A stretch of DNA of 64,000 nucleotides from Sphingopyxis sp. (GTDB lineage Bacteria > Pseudomonadota > Alphaproteobacteria > Sphingomonadales > Sphingomonadaceae): positions 1 through 64,000 of the forward strand of contig NVXM01000007.1 of the NCBI GenBank assembly GCA_002733865.1. Direction: 5' to 3'. Under the pieces are notes generated by a model that saw only the letters and a program-made list of their open reading frames with translations, did no database searches and was not told where the DNA came from. The translations under genes were made by a program, and so were the position numbers. Positions 18,187 through 27,260 of this stretch are shown piece after piece; positions within the stretch are counted from its first letter, which is position 1, and each line of letters opens with the position of its first letter.

Positions 18187-21100
18187 CACCCTGCCGCGAA
18201 TAGCGGTCCCAGATCGACTCAAAGTCTTCATCAGTTCTACCATCGGAGAATGCGCAACCGAGCGCGAAGCCGCGCGCCAGGCTATTAGTGGCCTCAACTT
18301 CGAGCCGGTCCAATTTGAGAGAGAAGGCGCCCGCGCTGAACCCCCCAGAGACTTCTACCTACGGAAACTAAGCGACTCTCATATCGTCATCGGAATCTAC
18401 CGCAGCTCATACGGGTGGATCGATACCGAGAAAGGCATGACGATATCCGGAGTAGAGGATGAGTACCGCGAGACACACCGGCTCGGCAAAGAGTTTCTTG
18501 CCTATGTTTTAAAAACGGCTCCCGATCGCGATGCTCAACTCAACGGAATGTTGGATGAAATGAAGTCAGGGCCGAATGTGCTCTACTTCTTCGATGACGG
18601 CGAAGATCTTGAAGAACGGATTCGAGATGATCTGACGGCCCTTGTCACAGACAGGGTCACACATGCTCAAGCTCAGACCTTACGAGCAAGCTCGGCAGCG
18701 TCGGTCATAGAATCAATCTACAAGGGAAGCCCGCTTCGAGTGCGCAGAACGGCTCTTCTGGGAGGCCTTACGCGGGCCACTTCTTTGGCACGCATCGTCT
18801 GGATCACAGGAAATGCTGGTGCTGGCAAGACTGCGTTAGCGGCAGAATGGGCAGACGAACGAAAAGCCGCTTATGTCAGCGCGCGTGGATTGGACCCTCG
18901 CTCTGCTCTGCTTGCAATCGCCCGCACACTATGTGTGGCAGACGAAGCCGAGCTTGCGATTCCTGTTTTCGAAGACGCGCGTTCTCTACTCCTATCAAGA
19001 TGGAAAGACGGACAAAACTGGCCGCTCGTTCTGGATGACCCCGACGATCTTGATGCGGTCTGGTCAGTGCTAAACGAATGCCTTGCGACAAGTGGAACGG
19101 GATCAGTCGTCATAATCGGCAGGCAGGCCTCAGCAGCATTGCCGGGCGAACACTTTGAAGTGCCCGGATTCTCGGAGCCGGAGCTGACGGCTTTGCGCGC
19201 AATTGCCGGAGTGCAAGTACCAAGTGCTCAAGCAGGTGATCTACCTGTGAGTTTACGTCGAACCGCTCAACCGAAGTCTCCATCCCAGAGGTTCGACGAG
19301 CTCGACGCGGGATCGCGTGAAGCGATTGGCTATCTTGCGTTGTCACCGGCTCCGCTGGGATTGGAAGATCTGCAGAACTTACTTGGGCAAACAGTCGGCT
19401 CGGCAATGGAGCTAACCGATCGCCTGGAAAGCCTTGATGATCTCATTATGGAGACGCCTGCCGGCTATACCTTTGTTCATGATCTATTTCGAGAAGAATT
19501 AACCGAGATAATTGGCGCGCGTCCGCAACTTCAAGCACTATTGATAAACCGTCTTTCTAAGCGCCTCGCCCAGACGAATAGAGCGTGGGCAGCGTTCTCA
19601 CTCCACCGAGACGAGAGTTCTGCACTCACAGAACAACTGGCAAATCGCGCAGTTCGGGAAGCAGTGTTCAGTGGTTCGACGCGGCATCTTGTCGACGCAC
19701 TGGAGTATCTGACAGACTATTATCGTAGCCGAGCAGAACATGGGCCCCTGCTGTCTATGCTGCTCTCGCTTGCTGATGTGAGGGCAAACCATGGCAAGCC
19801 TGACGAGGCACCGTCACTCTTGGGCGAAGCGCTCTCTATCGCTGAGGAAATGGGCGATGTGGAGGCCCAGAGATCTATCAAAATCCTTCAAGCCTGCATT
19901 TCTCTACGGCGCTCATCCTCCCAAGAGGCGCTGGAAAACGTGCAGGAATTACGGAAAGCTGCCGAGCAAGATAGTCGGCAGGTAGAACAAGGCAAACTAT
20001 TGCTCGAAGAGGGAGTTTCGTTTCTCGGTGTGAACGAAACAAATGCCGCTATCCCGCTTTTCCGGCAGGCCCTGAAAGTGTTCACAGCACTTGATGATGA
20101 ATATGGCGCAGAAGTGGCGACCCGTAACCTGATTATCGCACTGGCAGTAAACCCAGACGGTCTCGCAGAGTCCGAACGATTGAGAGTTGAACTCGGTGAA
20201 AGTGAGGTATCCGGTCCTAGATATCGCGCATGGCTTTGCAACTTACTGGTTCCGCGATTGCGACGCGAAAAACGCTTTACCGAGGCCGAGGCGATGGCGC
20301 GGGAAGCCATCGAGATCGGCGAAGGCTTAGGAGATCAATATCTGGTAGCGATTAACCTCGTCGTGCTCGGCAATGTACTGCGAGAAGCAGGCAGTCTGGA
20401 GGATGCTATCACTGCCTACTCCAGCGGCGGTCAAAAGGCTCAGTCGATAGGCCGCCCTGATATCGAAGGGCGAAGCTCTCGTCTTCTGGCCCTCACAGAA
20501 AATACTGCCGCAGAAATTGCATCTGGTTCCAAGCGCCGCGAACACGCCGAGCGAGCGGAACAATATGCAACGCACGCCGCTGCAATTCTTTCCAATAGCT
20601 TCGCTTGGAGCGAACAGGCCTATGCTTTGGAAGAGCGAGGGGATTCTCGACGCATTTTGGACAGAGACCATGAGGCGCTGATTGACTATGCAGACTCCAT
20701 CTCTCTTTACCTGAAGGCCAATGACGAAGGTGAAGTCGAACGCCTACTACGCTTCTTCACCGCCTTACTTGGCAATCAGCAAGACGCACCAGCATTGATC
20801 GCAAGGGCATTTGGCTCGAATGTCGACACACGGGAAATCGGGCTCAGCGCGGCATGGGTCGCCGCGGTCATCTCAGCACTTGATAGTTGTCCCCGCGCAG
20901 TCGCGCCCAGTGTGCTCGGCGTACTAACCCGCAACTTTCTTCCAATACATGATGATGATTGGTGGTTCCACTGTTTGGTCCGCTGCTTGTTAGCTGTTGA
21001 ACGAGATCAGCAACTAATCAGCCGCGAGAGGATAGGATCACTCCTGCTGTTATCAATACTGGGCTTTAGCCCACACCGAGAGTTCACAAATCAGGAATTA

Positions 21101-21655
21101 CTCACTCTAGCCGGGCTTTGTATTGGTCAAGCGGATGGCATCACTATTCGACACAGGCCAGGAACCGACCTTGATCTGATTATCCGTATCGGCACTGACC
21201 GTAAGGTCCTATTTACCGTACGTACTGAGGCACAGCGCCCGGAAGCTATCTTCGTTGCGCTATTTATAGGTTCCTTTCTTGACGCATTTGGTGATGAACT
21301 GGCTAGCATCCTTTTTGCAGATGGTTTGGCGGATGGGGTAGCGCTTGATGTAACCGTCTTCGCACAGGCTGCAGAGTCTGGTTCCTTGGCCACTTTCTTT
21401 GAGGATGGACTTATAGACACACCAGTCGCGACTGGCCGCATAACCCCTAAAGAAAATGAAGAAGTACCGATTGTTGTTTTTGCCAGATCAGATGCGATGA
21501 CAATGCTCGTGGGGGATCAGAACCGCGGCGGTGAACTCGAAGTAATGCTCGCTCGTTTCATCGAGGAAGTGATCCATGCAACGTTGGGTAAGAGTTTGGA
21601 CGATGAAATCTACTCATCCAAAATCAAAGACTTACTAATGTCGATCCTGCGTTGA
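18179..21655 (+). CDS. DUF4062-STAND NTPase-TPR protein, candidate defence sensor
   Basis: A protein of 1158 residues. Residues 12-110 are a DUF4062 domain (RLKVFISSTIGECATEREAA, then SHIVIGIYRSSYGW), a TIR-like Rossmann domain often fused to STAND ATPases. The NTPase follows, with Walker A GNAGAGKTALA (about 212-222) and Walker B WPLVLDDPDDLD (about 280). Residues about 530-860 are helical repeats of TPR type. The last 250 residues are of unknown fold. This is the layout of signal-transduction ATPases that detect phage proteins through C-terminal repeats and trigger an N-terminal effector. It overlaps the upstream 380-residue gene by 8 bp, and a PIN-domain gene follows 143 bp later. The domains are clear; the defence role is inferred. 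Confidence 0.82.
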   Translation: MPDTLPRIAVPDRLKVFISSTIGECATEREAARQAISGLNFEPVQFEREGARAEPPRDFYLRKLSDSHIVIGIYRSSYGWIDTEKGMTISGVEDEYRETHRLGKEFLAYVLKTAPDRDAQLNGMLDEMKSGPNVLYFFDDGEDLEERIRDDLTALVTDRVTHAQAQTLRASSAASVIESIYKGSPLRVRRTALLGGLTRATSLARIVWITGNAGAGKTALAAEWADERKAAYVSARGLDPRSALLAIARTLCVADEAELAIPVFEDARSLLLSRWKDGQNWPLVLDDPDDLDAVWSVLNECLATSGTGSVVIIGRQASAALPGEHFEVPGFSEPELTALRAIAGVQVPSAQAGDLPVSLRRTAQPKSPSQRFDELDAGSREAIGYLALSPAPLGLEDLQNLLGQTVGSAMELTDRLESLDDLIMETPAGYTFVHDLFREELTEIIGARPQLQALLINRLSKRLAQTNRAWAAFSLHRDESSALTEQLANRAVREAVFSGSTRHLVDALEYLTDYYRSRAEHGPLLSMLLSLADVRANHGKPDEAPSLLGEALSIAEEMGDVEAQRSIKILQACISLRRSSSQEALENVQELRKAAEQDSRQVEQGKLLLEEGVSFLGVNETNAAIPLFRQALKVFTALDDEYGAEVATRNLIIALAVNPDGLAESERLRVELGESEVSGPRYRAWLCNLLVPRLRREKRFTEAEAMAREAIEIGEGLGDQYLVAINLVVLGNVLREAGSLEDAITAYSSGGQKAQSIGRPDIEGRSSRLLALTENTAAEIASGSKRREHAERAEQYATHAAAILSNSFAWSEQAYALEERGDSRRILDRDHEALIDYADSISLYLKANDEGEVERLLRFFTALLGNQQDAPALIARAFGSNVDTREIGLSAAWVAAVISALDSCPRAVAPSVLGVLTRNFLPIHDDDWWFHCLVRCLLAVERDQQLISRERIGSLLLLSILGFSPHREFTNQELLTLAGLCIGQADGITIRHRPGTDLDLIIRIGTDRKVLFTVRTEAQRPEAIFVALFIGSFLDAFGDELASILFADGLADGVALDVTVFAQAAESGSLATFFEDGLIDTPVATGRITPKENEEVPIVVFARSDAMTMLVGDQNRGGELEVMLARFIEEVIHATLGKSLDDEIYSSKIKDLLMSILR

Positions 21656-21798
21656 GAAATGTGCTTTTTACTGCCGCTCGACAGCATGACTTACATGATG
21701 ACAACGCCATGGATCGAGCATTTAGCGCAAGTGCAAAGAGCGTATGGAGCTGACGTGTTTGCTGGCAATAGAAACCATTCAATAAAGTATAGGCGCAA

Positions 21799-22836
21799 AT
21801 GACCTTGAATCTATTAATCGACACTTCGGTCTGGCTCGATCTGACAAAGGATCCCCGACACCTCCCTTTACTCGATGCGCTGTTCGCAATGACCGAGACG
21901 GACGAAGTAACACTCATCCTGCCGCAAGTTATCGTTGATGAGTTCGCGCGGAATCGAGATCGAGTGATGGCAGCGAGCAGAGCCAGCCTCTCGAGCCATT
22001 TCAAACGGGTTAAAGAGGCAATTGTGCAATTTGCGCCAGAAGAGGGGCGAGAAGCGACTCTCAAGCAGCTTAACGAGGTTGGTCACCGTATCGCGACCGG
22101 CGGCGAGGCGGTGAACGAGGCTGTGGAACTCATTGAAAAACTGTTCGCCACGACCAAGCCTGTGCCGGTCAGCGACAACATCAAGGCACGTGCTGCTGAT
22201 CGAGCAATCACCAAGGCCGCACCCTTCCATCGACAGATGAACGGCATAGGGGATGCGATCATCATCGAAACCTATATCGATGCGTTGGCTGAGCGTGAGG
22301 GTGACGATGCCTTTGCGTTTGTGACCCATAACATTCACGATTTTAGTCAGAAGGGAGCAGACACACGCCTACCACATCCGGACTTAGCGACCCTGTTTGA
22401 CGGGGTGCACTCACGATACTCGACGAACCTGGGTGCGCTGCTGAACGAGTTCGCAAGCGATCTGATCGAAGAGATCAAGTTTGACCGCGAGTATAGCCAA
22501 GAGCCCCGGGAGCTATCTGAACTGCTGGAAGCTGAAGATAAATTGACCCAACAAATCTGGTACAATCGCAAGTGGGGCATCATCAGTCGCGTCGAAAGCG
22601 GAGCCGAAAAGCTAGTTTCAAGAGAGGAATGGGAAAAGGCATCACCTGAAGAACGCCAAGGTCTAATGGTCGATACGATTTGGGAAGGAATGCTCGCTGC
22701 TATGAAGCGAACCGAAGAACGACTGGGGAAGGACAATCTCGGACCGTGGAGCGATTTCGAGTGGGGGATGCTCAGCGGAAAGCTGTCCACCATCCGCTGG
22801 ATGCTCGGTGACGAGTGGGACATGTTGGATACATAG
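21799..22836 (+). CDS. PIN-domain (DUF4935-type) ribonuclease-like protein
   Basis: A 345-residue protein with an N-terminal PIN-like nuclease domain. NLLIDTSVWLDL supplies the first Asp (D8), VDEFARNR the Glu, GDAIIIETYI the second Asp, and FVTHNIHDF the final acid. These four acids bind metal for RNA cleavage. The layout and length fit the DUF4935/PIN_16 group rather than small VapC toxins. The C-terminal 130 residues are helical and charged and may control activity. It follows the STAND gene by 143 bp on the same strand and could be a third component, although the gap allows its own promoter. No antitoxin-like gene is adjacent. Confidence 0.78.
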   Translation: MTLNLLIDTSVWLDLTKDPRHLPLLDALFAMTETDEVTLILPQVIVDEFARNRDRVMAASRASLSSHFKRVKEAIVQFAPEEGREATLKQLNEVGHRIATGGEAVNEAVELIEKLFATTKPVPVSDNIKARAADRAITKAAPFHRQMNGIGDAIIIETYIDALAEREGDDAFAFVTHNIHDFSQKGADTRLPHPDLATLFDGVHSRYSTNLGALLNEFASDLIEEIKFDREYSQEPRELSELLEAEDKLTQQIWYNRKWGIISRVESGAEKLVSREEWEKASPEERQGLMVDTIWEGMLAAMKRTEERLGKDNLGPWSDFEWGMLSGKLSTIRWMLGDEWDMLDT

Positions 22837-22995
22837 AAGCGATTCAGAAGCATTTCTTCACATAGCATCCGCGCAAATGCTGCTTGCTGAAAACATAGCA
22901 GAAACCGCCCCCAATTTGACATAACTATTATTATCTGCACGGCTACACAACAGTTACAACGACAGAGAGGTGCAGACTTACCTTACCTCAACTGT

Positions 22996-24972
22996 TTAAG
23001 ATATTGTTGGTGCCGATTTCTTCCTACCTAAGGTCCAACTGATACCGCTGTTGCGCATAACCCCAGACAGTTGCTTCCTCATATGTTTCTCTAACATAGG
23101 TCGCCAGGGTACCAACGTAAACTCTCGCGACTGTTCAATTATTGCAAACTTACCGCTGACTAAATTGACGTGCCGTTTCAAAACACCTTCAATATGTTCG
23201 CCCTGCTTTGCCTCCCGAAAAGCCAACCCACTCTCATTGGAAAACTGCCGCGCAATCCGAAGCAATTCCCGCCGCTGCAAGTTTGCGATCATGCTCTTGT
23301 CATAGCTTATAGAACCGCCCTGTTCATTTGCCAGACCTTGCTTAACCAACCACTGTCGGCGCTTGTTGAGAGCTGCACGAACCTCTCTGCCAAAGCCAGT
23401 GTCTCGAACAGTTTCAGGTGTCTTTGCGACAAGCTTATGATCCAGCCAGGTCGCCGCGTCCATATCGGTCAGGTGATTGAGCGGAACAGGTGACAAGGTG
23501 TCGATGGTCACCGGCTTGTCGCGGACCTGATGAACGGCATAGGCGGACGCCTTATCGAGATGATCAGACGTAATGATCCAGCGGCCATCGGCCTCGCGCT
23601 CCACGCCGCCCATTAGCCGCCGCATGGCTTCGAGGCGGCGGACATGTGTTTGCGCAAATTGTTCGGAAGCGTTGGTATCAAACCTTAGATGCGCATCAAT
23701 ATCGTAACAGCCCTCATTTTGCGCGGCCACATCGACAATGGTTTGATCGACTTTGCGGATATCAGATTGTCTGGGCGCCACCTTTATGATCGCATCGCCG
23801 GGAATTGATTCATGTCCCGCGCCTTTGCCAATCTCGACATAGTGGCTCTGCCCGTCAATGGCGTCGACAATTACGTAATGCCGGTCATTTACCTCATCAG
23901 ACAACCCGCGCTTGACGATACGACCAATAATAAGATCGGTGGGTGGTGACTTCCCATCATGGATAATCTGGTTCGCCCGCGCGCGTTTCAAATTTTTCGC
24001 GGACAGGTCGCGCTGCATCGTCCGGATGATATCGCCCCGCTCACCCATTTGACGCAGCGTGTTCTTGAAGCCTTTTTCCAGTTGCCAACGACCCTTGCCT
24101 ATCGGCTCGGCTAGGCCCAGAGATTTGAGCTTCTGCAACCGTCTGACCCGCAAGGATTGCTGCAAGGGATCGCGGACCGTGGCAGTGACGACGCGCTCTT
24201 CATCCATCTCTCGAATAAGCCGGTGATCGATGCTCGTCAGACGCTCTTCCCCAACATCATGTCGCAGTCGCTGATCTATTTCGAGATCGCTGCGCGGTCC
24301 CAGGTCCAGCGTGACCAATTCGGACAATCGCTCCCGCATGCCATTGCTCAGATAATCGCGTGCAATGATCAGATCCTTGCCCCGGTCATCGACGCCGCGC
24401 AGCAGGATATGGGTGTGCGGATGTCCTGTGTTAAAATGATCAACCGCCACCCAATCGAGTTGGGTGCTAAGGTCGGACTCTATCTGCGCCATGAACCGCC
24501 GCGTGAGTGGTTTGAGATCATCATAGTGCGCGCCATCCTCAGCCGACACGATAAACCGGAACTGGTGGCGGTCTTCCTGGCCGCGATGCAGAAACTCTTT
24601 GCCGTCGGCATGATCGCTTTCCGCAGCATAGAGCTCGCCCGGTTCGCCTTCACGGGTGACGCCGTCGCGCTCAATGTAGAGCAAATGGGCCTGCGCCGCC
24701 GCTCGTCCTTTGCCAGCCAGTTTCACATAGCGGGATTTGATGATGGCACGCCGTACGCGCATGCCCGAATGGCGATCGCGCGAACCAAGCACCCGGCCAA
24801 TCCCCGCACCGCGACCGATGCGTGCGCCGGTAAATCCGGACTTGCTGCCAGACCCCTTGATACCGCCCGCTAGGGCCGAAGATGCCAGCACCTTATGCAA
24901 GAAGCGTTTGGCTTTCTTGCCGCCTTTGCTGCGCATGCGCCCAAGCCTGGGTTTGAACTCGTCGTCGTTCAT
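22996..24972 (-). CDS. rlxS: RlxS/VirD2-type conjugative relaxase with DUF3363 tail
   Basis: A 658-residue relaxase that nicks the origin of transfer and leads the strand into the recipient. The first 70 residues are basic and Gly-rich. Candidate catalytic tyrosines lie in SRYVKLAGKG (Y82) and HLLYIERDG (Y99). The metal-binding histidines are in VDHFNTGHPHTHILLRG (H179, H184, H186, H188). The C-terminal two thirds match DUF3363, the extension usual in alphaproteobacterial ICE relaxases. It is last in a leftward run with DUF736, the excisionase, TraF and the transglycosylase, the neighbourhood known from Mesorhizobium symbiosis ICEs. It is separated from them by 271 bp that carries a small inverted repeat and no gene. 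It appears complete. Confidence 0.9.
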   Translation of the reverse strand: MNDDEFKPRLGRMRSKGGKKAKRFLHKVLASSALAGGIKGSGSKSGFTGARIGRGAGIGRVLGSRDRHSGMRVRRAIIKSRYVKLAGKGRAAAQAHLLYIERDGVTREGEPGELYAAESDHADGKEFLHRGQEDRHQFRFIVSAEDGAHYDDLKPLTRRFMAQIESDLSTQLDWVAVDHFNTGHPHTHILLRGVDDRGKDLIIARDYLSNGMRERLSELVTLDLGPRSDLEIDQRLRHDVGEERLTSIDHRLIREMDEERVVTATVRDPLQQSLRVRRLQKLKSLGLAEPIGKGRWQLEKGFKNTLRQMGERGDIIRTMQRDLSAKNLKRARANQIIHDGKSPPTDLIIGRIVKRGLSDEVNDRHYVIVDAIDGQSHYVEIGKGAGHESIPGDAIIKVAPRQSDIRKVDQTIVDVAAQNEGCYDIDAHLRFDTNASEQFAQTHVRRLEAMRRLMGGVEREADGRWIITSDHLDKASAYAVHQVRDKPVTIDTLSPVPLNHLTDMDAATWLDHKLVAKTPETVRDTGFGREVRAALNKRRQWLVKQGLANEQGGSISYDKSMIANLQRRELLRIARQFSNESGLAFREAKQGEHIEGVLKRHVNLVSGKFAIIEQSREFTLVPWRPMLEKHMRKQLSGVMRNSGISWTLGRKKSAPTIS

Positions 24973-24981
24973 ACCGGATAC

Positions 24982-25003
24982 GCCAATTCTGGGATAAATT
25001 GGC
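24982..25003 (-). other. Small inverted repeat before rlxS, candidate oriT hairpin
   Basis: GCCAATT (24982-24988) and AATTGGC (24997-25003) flank an 8-base loop. Read on the minus strand, the repeat is followed one base later by TATCCGG, close to the ATCCTG core nicked by IncP/VirD2-type relaxases. It sits just before the relaxase start, where origins of transfer are often found. No other notable structure was seen in 24973-25243. Confidence 0.35.
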
Positions 25004-25243
25004 AGCGTAACAAGCAGCGAGATAGCGTAAAGCCACAGGAAAGCTGGAGTTCTTGTCCAAGAATCTCTCTATTCGGCAACGATACGACCGGAGTCTCTCT
25101 AAAAAAGGATGTGCAGACAATCACATAGCTCGCCTTGCGAGATAGTGCTTTTATCTTGCCTTCCTCCTTTCTTATCTCCCCATTCCAATATCCCCGTTCC
25201 GCACACCCAGACCGCCAAGGGCCATGCCCGGACCACGAACCGC

Positions 25244-25873
25244 TCATTGGTCGTTCTTGCGGATCACGAATAAGCCACCCTCCGGCTGAGTTGGAGCACC
25301 AAAGACACGAATCTGAGAGGCGGATTGCGTGCTATAGAAGATCGTGTCTAGCGGCCTCGCGGCCACCTTTGTACGCGCCTGCGATGCAACTGAGTGCGCA
25401 TAAACTGGCACCCCGGTGACGGTGCGCACATAGGCAATAGTCTCCGCAGGCAAGCCTCGACGACCCTGCAAATAGGCGAGGTATCTTCTCGGTCCCGCAT
25501 TATAGGCGGCAAACAAACCGGGATATCCAAAGCGGTCATACATATCGCGCAAATAGGCGGTCCCGGCCAATATATTGGCGCGCGGTTCATCGGGATTATG
25601 ACCCAGGTGATGCGCTTTGGTGAGCTCTGCCCAGGTTGCAGGCATGACCTGCATCAGCCCCATAGCGCCCGCATACGAACGAATTGGCCGTCCATTGAGC
25701 TTGGTTTTCCCACCACTTTCGGCGCGCATCACGCGCTTTATCCAGCTTTCCGGAATACTAAAGCGCAGCGAGGCTTCGGTGATGTGGGGCTGCCAGTGGT
25801 CAACGGAATTGGCTGCTGCTGGTGATGCAACCGCAAGCGATATAATCGCGAGCGTGACATTCAACCGGCGCAT
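25244..25873 (-). CDS. Lytic transglycosylase (VirB1/TrbN-like)
   Basis: A 209-residue exported SLT-type lytic transglycosylase that opens the peptidoglycan for the conjugation channel. A signal peptide (RLNVTLAIISLAVASPAAA) is followed by the catalytic domain. It shows RVMRAESGG with Glu52, AGAMGLMQVMPATW, ANILAGTAYLRDM and YNAGPRRYLAY, all standard motifs of the family. Its start overlaps the end of traF by 13 bp on the same strand, so it belongs to the mobilisation operon. Beyond the domain, the last 55 residues are not conserved in my view. Confidence 0.92.
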   Translation of the reverse strand: MRRLNVTLAIISLAVASPAAANSVDHWQPHITEASLRFSIPESWIKRVMRAESGGKTKLNGRPIRSYAGAMGLMQVMPATWAELTKAHHLGHNPDEPRANILAGTAYLRDMYDRFGYPGLFAAYNAGPRRYLAYLQGRRGLPAETIAYVRTVTGVPVYAHSVASQARTKVAARPLDTIFYSTQSASQIRVFGAPTQPEGGLFVIRKNDQ

Positions 25874-26436
25874 AGAAAGGTCACTTTTCCGATAACATCG
25901 GATGCTTTGGTGATGCCGATATAGCGGCCATCGAACGAGTTTTTGGCGTCGCTATTGAGCAAAAATAGCTCGCCCTGACCCAGGGTCTTACATCCTTCCC
26001 ACAAGGGCATGGCGCGGCCTTTGGTATCGACTGACTGCCGCTCGGCGGTCAACTTTCCCTCCACATAAACATGCTTTCCTGCTGCACAGACAGTGTCACC
26101 GTTGATCGCCGCAACGCGTTTGAGCGCGGGTATATTGCGCGGCAAATAGCGCCGTTCAGCGGCAAACCGGCGCATCAGTTCTGGTAGCCAGACAGCGACC
26201 GGATCGCCGCGTTTTAGCGCAGCCCTGGAGCCGATATAGTAGAGTCCAATGGGCGTGCTGGCACTCGCATTCCAAACGAACAATGGCCGCGGCGGGAGTG
26301 CAATTGTGGCCATAAGGACCGCGCTCCCGATACCCATAGCGACCATCCAACGCGGCAATCGCTTGCGCCGTTCTGCTCTAATTCGCTGCGCTTTCTGCCA
26401 TTCGCGCAGAGGCAATGGCTTGCGCGATTTACGCAT
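25861..26436 (-). CDS. traF: TraF-type S26 signal peptidase
   Basis: A 191-residue membrane peptidase. In conjugation systems TraF trims and cyclises the TrbC pilin. The N-terminal half has a basic stretch and one transmembrane helix (MVAMGIGSAVLMATIAL). The Ser-Lys pair is visible as SASTPIGLYY (Ser60) and LKRVAAINGD (Lys106); a C-terminal FLLNSDAKNSFDGRY box is also typical. The ATG at 26436 is chosen because the open frame upstream of it has no family similarity. It overlaps the excisionase-like gene by 8 bp and the transglycosylase gene by 13 bp. Its substrate is probably the TrbC product encoded at 50797-51126. Confidence 0.9.
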   Translation of the reverse strand: MRKSRKPLPLREWQKAQRIRAERRKRLPRWMVAMGIGSAVLMATIALPPRPLFVWNASASTPIGLYYIGSRAALKRGDPVAVWLPELMRRFAAERRYLPRNIPALKRVAAINGDTVCAAGKHVYVEGKLTAERQSVDTKGRAMPLWEGCKTLGQGELFLLNSDAKNSFDGRYIGITKASDVIGKVTFLCAG

Positions 26437-26662
26437 CGCCGGTCTCGCCTTTGGTGGTGTCTCGCGACCAGCTATCGAGATCGTCAATATGATAACGGAC
26501 ATAGCGGCTGTGCCGCCTAAAGCGCGGACCAGTGCCTTCGCTGCGCATCGATTGCAGCTTTCTGGGGCACAAGCCGAGATAGAAAGCGGCCTGTTCGGTA
26601 TTGAGAAAGGGGCTACCCTTCTTGGCCTGACTCGCCCGTTTGATCGCGTCATTCTTGTCCAT
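26429..26662 (-). CDS. AlpA/RdfS-like excisionase (recombination directionality factor)
   Basis: A 77-residue DNA-binding protein of the helix-turn-helix_17/AlpA type: FLNTEQAAFYLGLCPRKLQ, then GPRFRRHSRYVRYHIDDLDSW, the usual winged-helix pattern. In Mesorhizobium ICEs a protein of this kind, RdfS, turns integrase towards excision, is encoded just ahead of traF, and is switched on by FseA. The same order here (this gene, traF, transglycosylase, relaxase) supports that role, although some members are only regulators. The ATG at 26662 is preceded by AGGA. A strong hairpin lies upstream at 26735-26776. Another short HTH gene at 59370 is a rival candidate. Confidence 0.78.
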   Translation of the reverse strand: MDKNDAIKRASQAKKGSPFLNTEQAAFYLGLCPRKLQSMRSEGTGPRFRRHSRYVRYHIDDLDSWSRDTTKGETGDA

Positions 26663-26734
26663 ATTGTCCTCATTGCTGCGGACAGCTTTGAGCTGCCGTC
26701 CGTTACAACCAGGATGACGCGCCAAGCACAAAAG

Positions 26735-26776
26735 CAGCAGGGTCGAAATCACCATGCGGTGTTTTCGACCCTGCTG
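26735..26776 (-). terminator. Long perfect hairpin with U-rich tail, upstream of the excisionase gene
   Basis: Arms CAGCAGGGTCGAAA (26735-26748) and TTTCGACCCTGCTG (26763-26776) pair over 14 bp. Inside the loop CACC/GGTG pair again around ATGC. On the minus strand it is followed by CTTTTGT, as in an intrinsic terminator for transcripts leaving the DUF736 gene. Because the excisionase gene begins 73 bp further on, it may also gate read-through into it. Confidence 0.7.
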
Positions 26777-26798
26777 TGAGGTGCTAAGATATGAGCAT

Positions 26799-26820
26799 TG
26801 GCCCCGCCGCAGCGGGGCCA
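26799..26820 (-). terminator. GC-rich hairpin after the DUF736 gene
   Basis: Arms TGGCCCCGC and GCGGGGCCA pair perfectly over 9 bp with a 4-base loop, 9 bp past the DUF736 stop. There is no U-run after it, so it may protect the 3' end or act together with the longer hairpin downstream rather than stop transcription by itself. Confidence 0.5.
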
Positions 26821-26829
26821 ATGGCACGA

Positions 26830-27153
26830 TCAGTCCGCCGGATTCCAGATGACGGCGTAGGTCTCGTCATCGTCATGGCCAGCGGCGCGGCCAAGATTGG
26901 CGTAGAGCTTGCGCGGTCCAAATTCGGGAGCGGAAAGGCTCAGCGACACGTAATCCTTGCGGGATGTTTCGCCGGTCCGGGTCCAGCCAGCGCCGATTTC
27001 AACGCCGTCGGAAGTGACCCGGTAGTCGGGCTGACTCTCGCTGGTTTTGCCATCGTTGGGAACGATTTCGACATTGGCTTGGATCGAAAGCGTTTTGAGA
27101 TTGCCGCTAAATCCACCTTTGGAATTGCGGGTTACATAACCGATTGCAGGCAT
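26830..27153 (-). CDS. DUF736 family protein
   Basis: A 107-residue protein matching DUF736: MPAIGYVTRNSKGGFSGNLKTLSI at the start, DYRVTSDGVEIGAGWTR in the middle, and KDYVSLSLSAPEFGPRKLYANLG near the end. DUF736 proteins are small, beta-rich and almost always found on alphaproteobacterial ICEs and plasmids near ParB, ArdC and relaxase genes; their role is not known. The ATG at 27153 is followed by the conserved family start, so the upstream extension to 27186 is not used. It is the first gene of the mobilisation run, separated from the excisionase gene by two hairpins. Confidence 0.9.
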   Translation of the reverse strand: MPAIGYVTRNSKGGFSGNLKTLSIQANVEIVPNDGKTSESQPDYRVTSDGVEIGAGWTRTGETSRKDYVSLSLSAPEFGPRKLYANLGRAAGHDDDETYAVIWNPAD

Positions 27154-27260
27154 TTTCTGTCTCCTTAAATTCTCCCCAGCGACCATTCGCTCGGGAGTGA
27201 TGTGTCGAAGACCAGCGCATCAGGTTGGCGGCGAACCGAAGGGCGCAACGCAGTGAAGCA

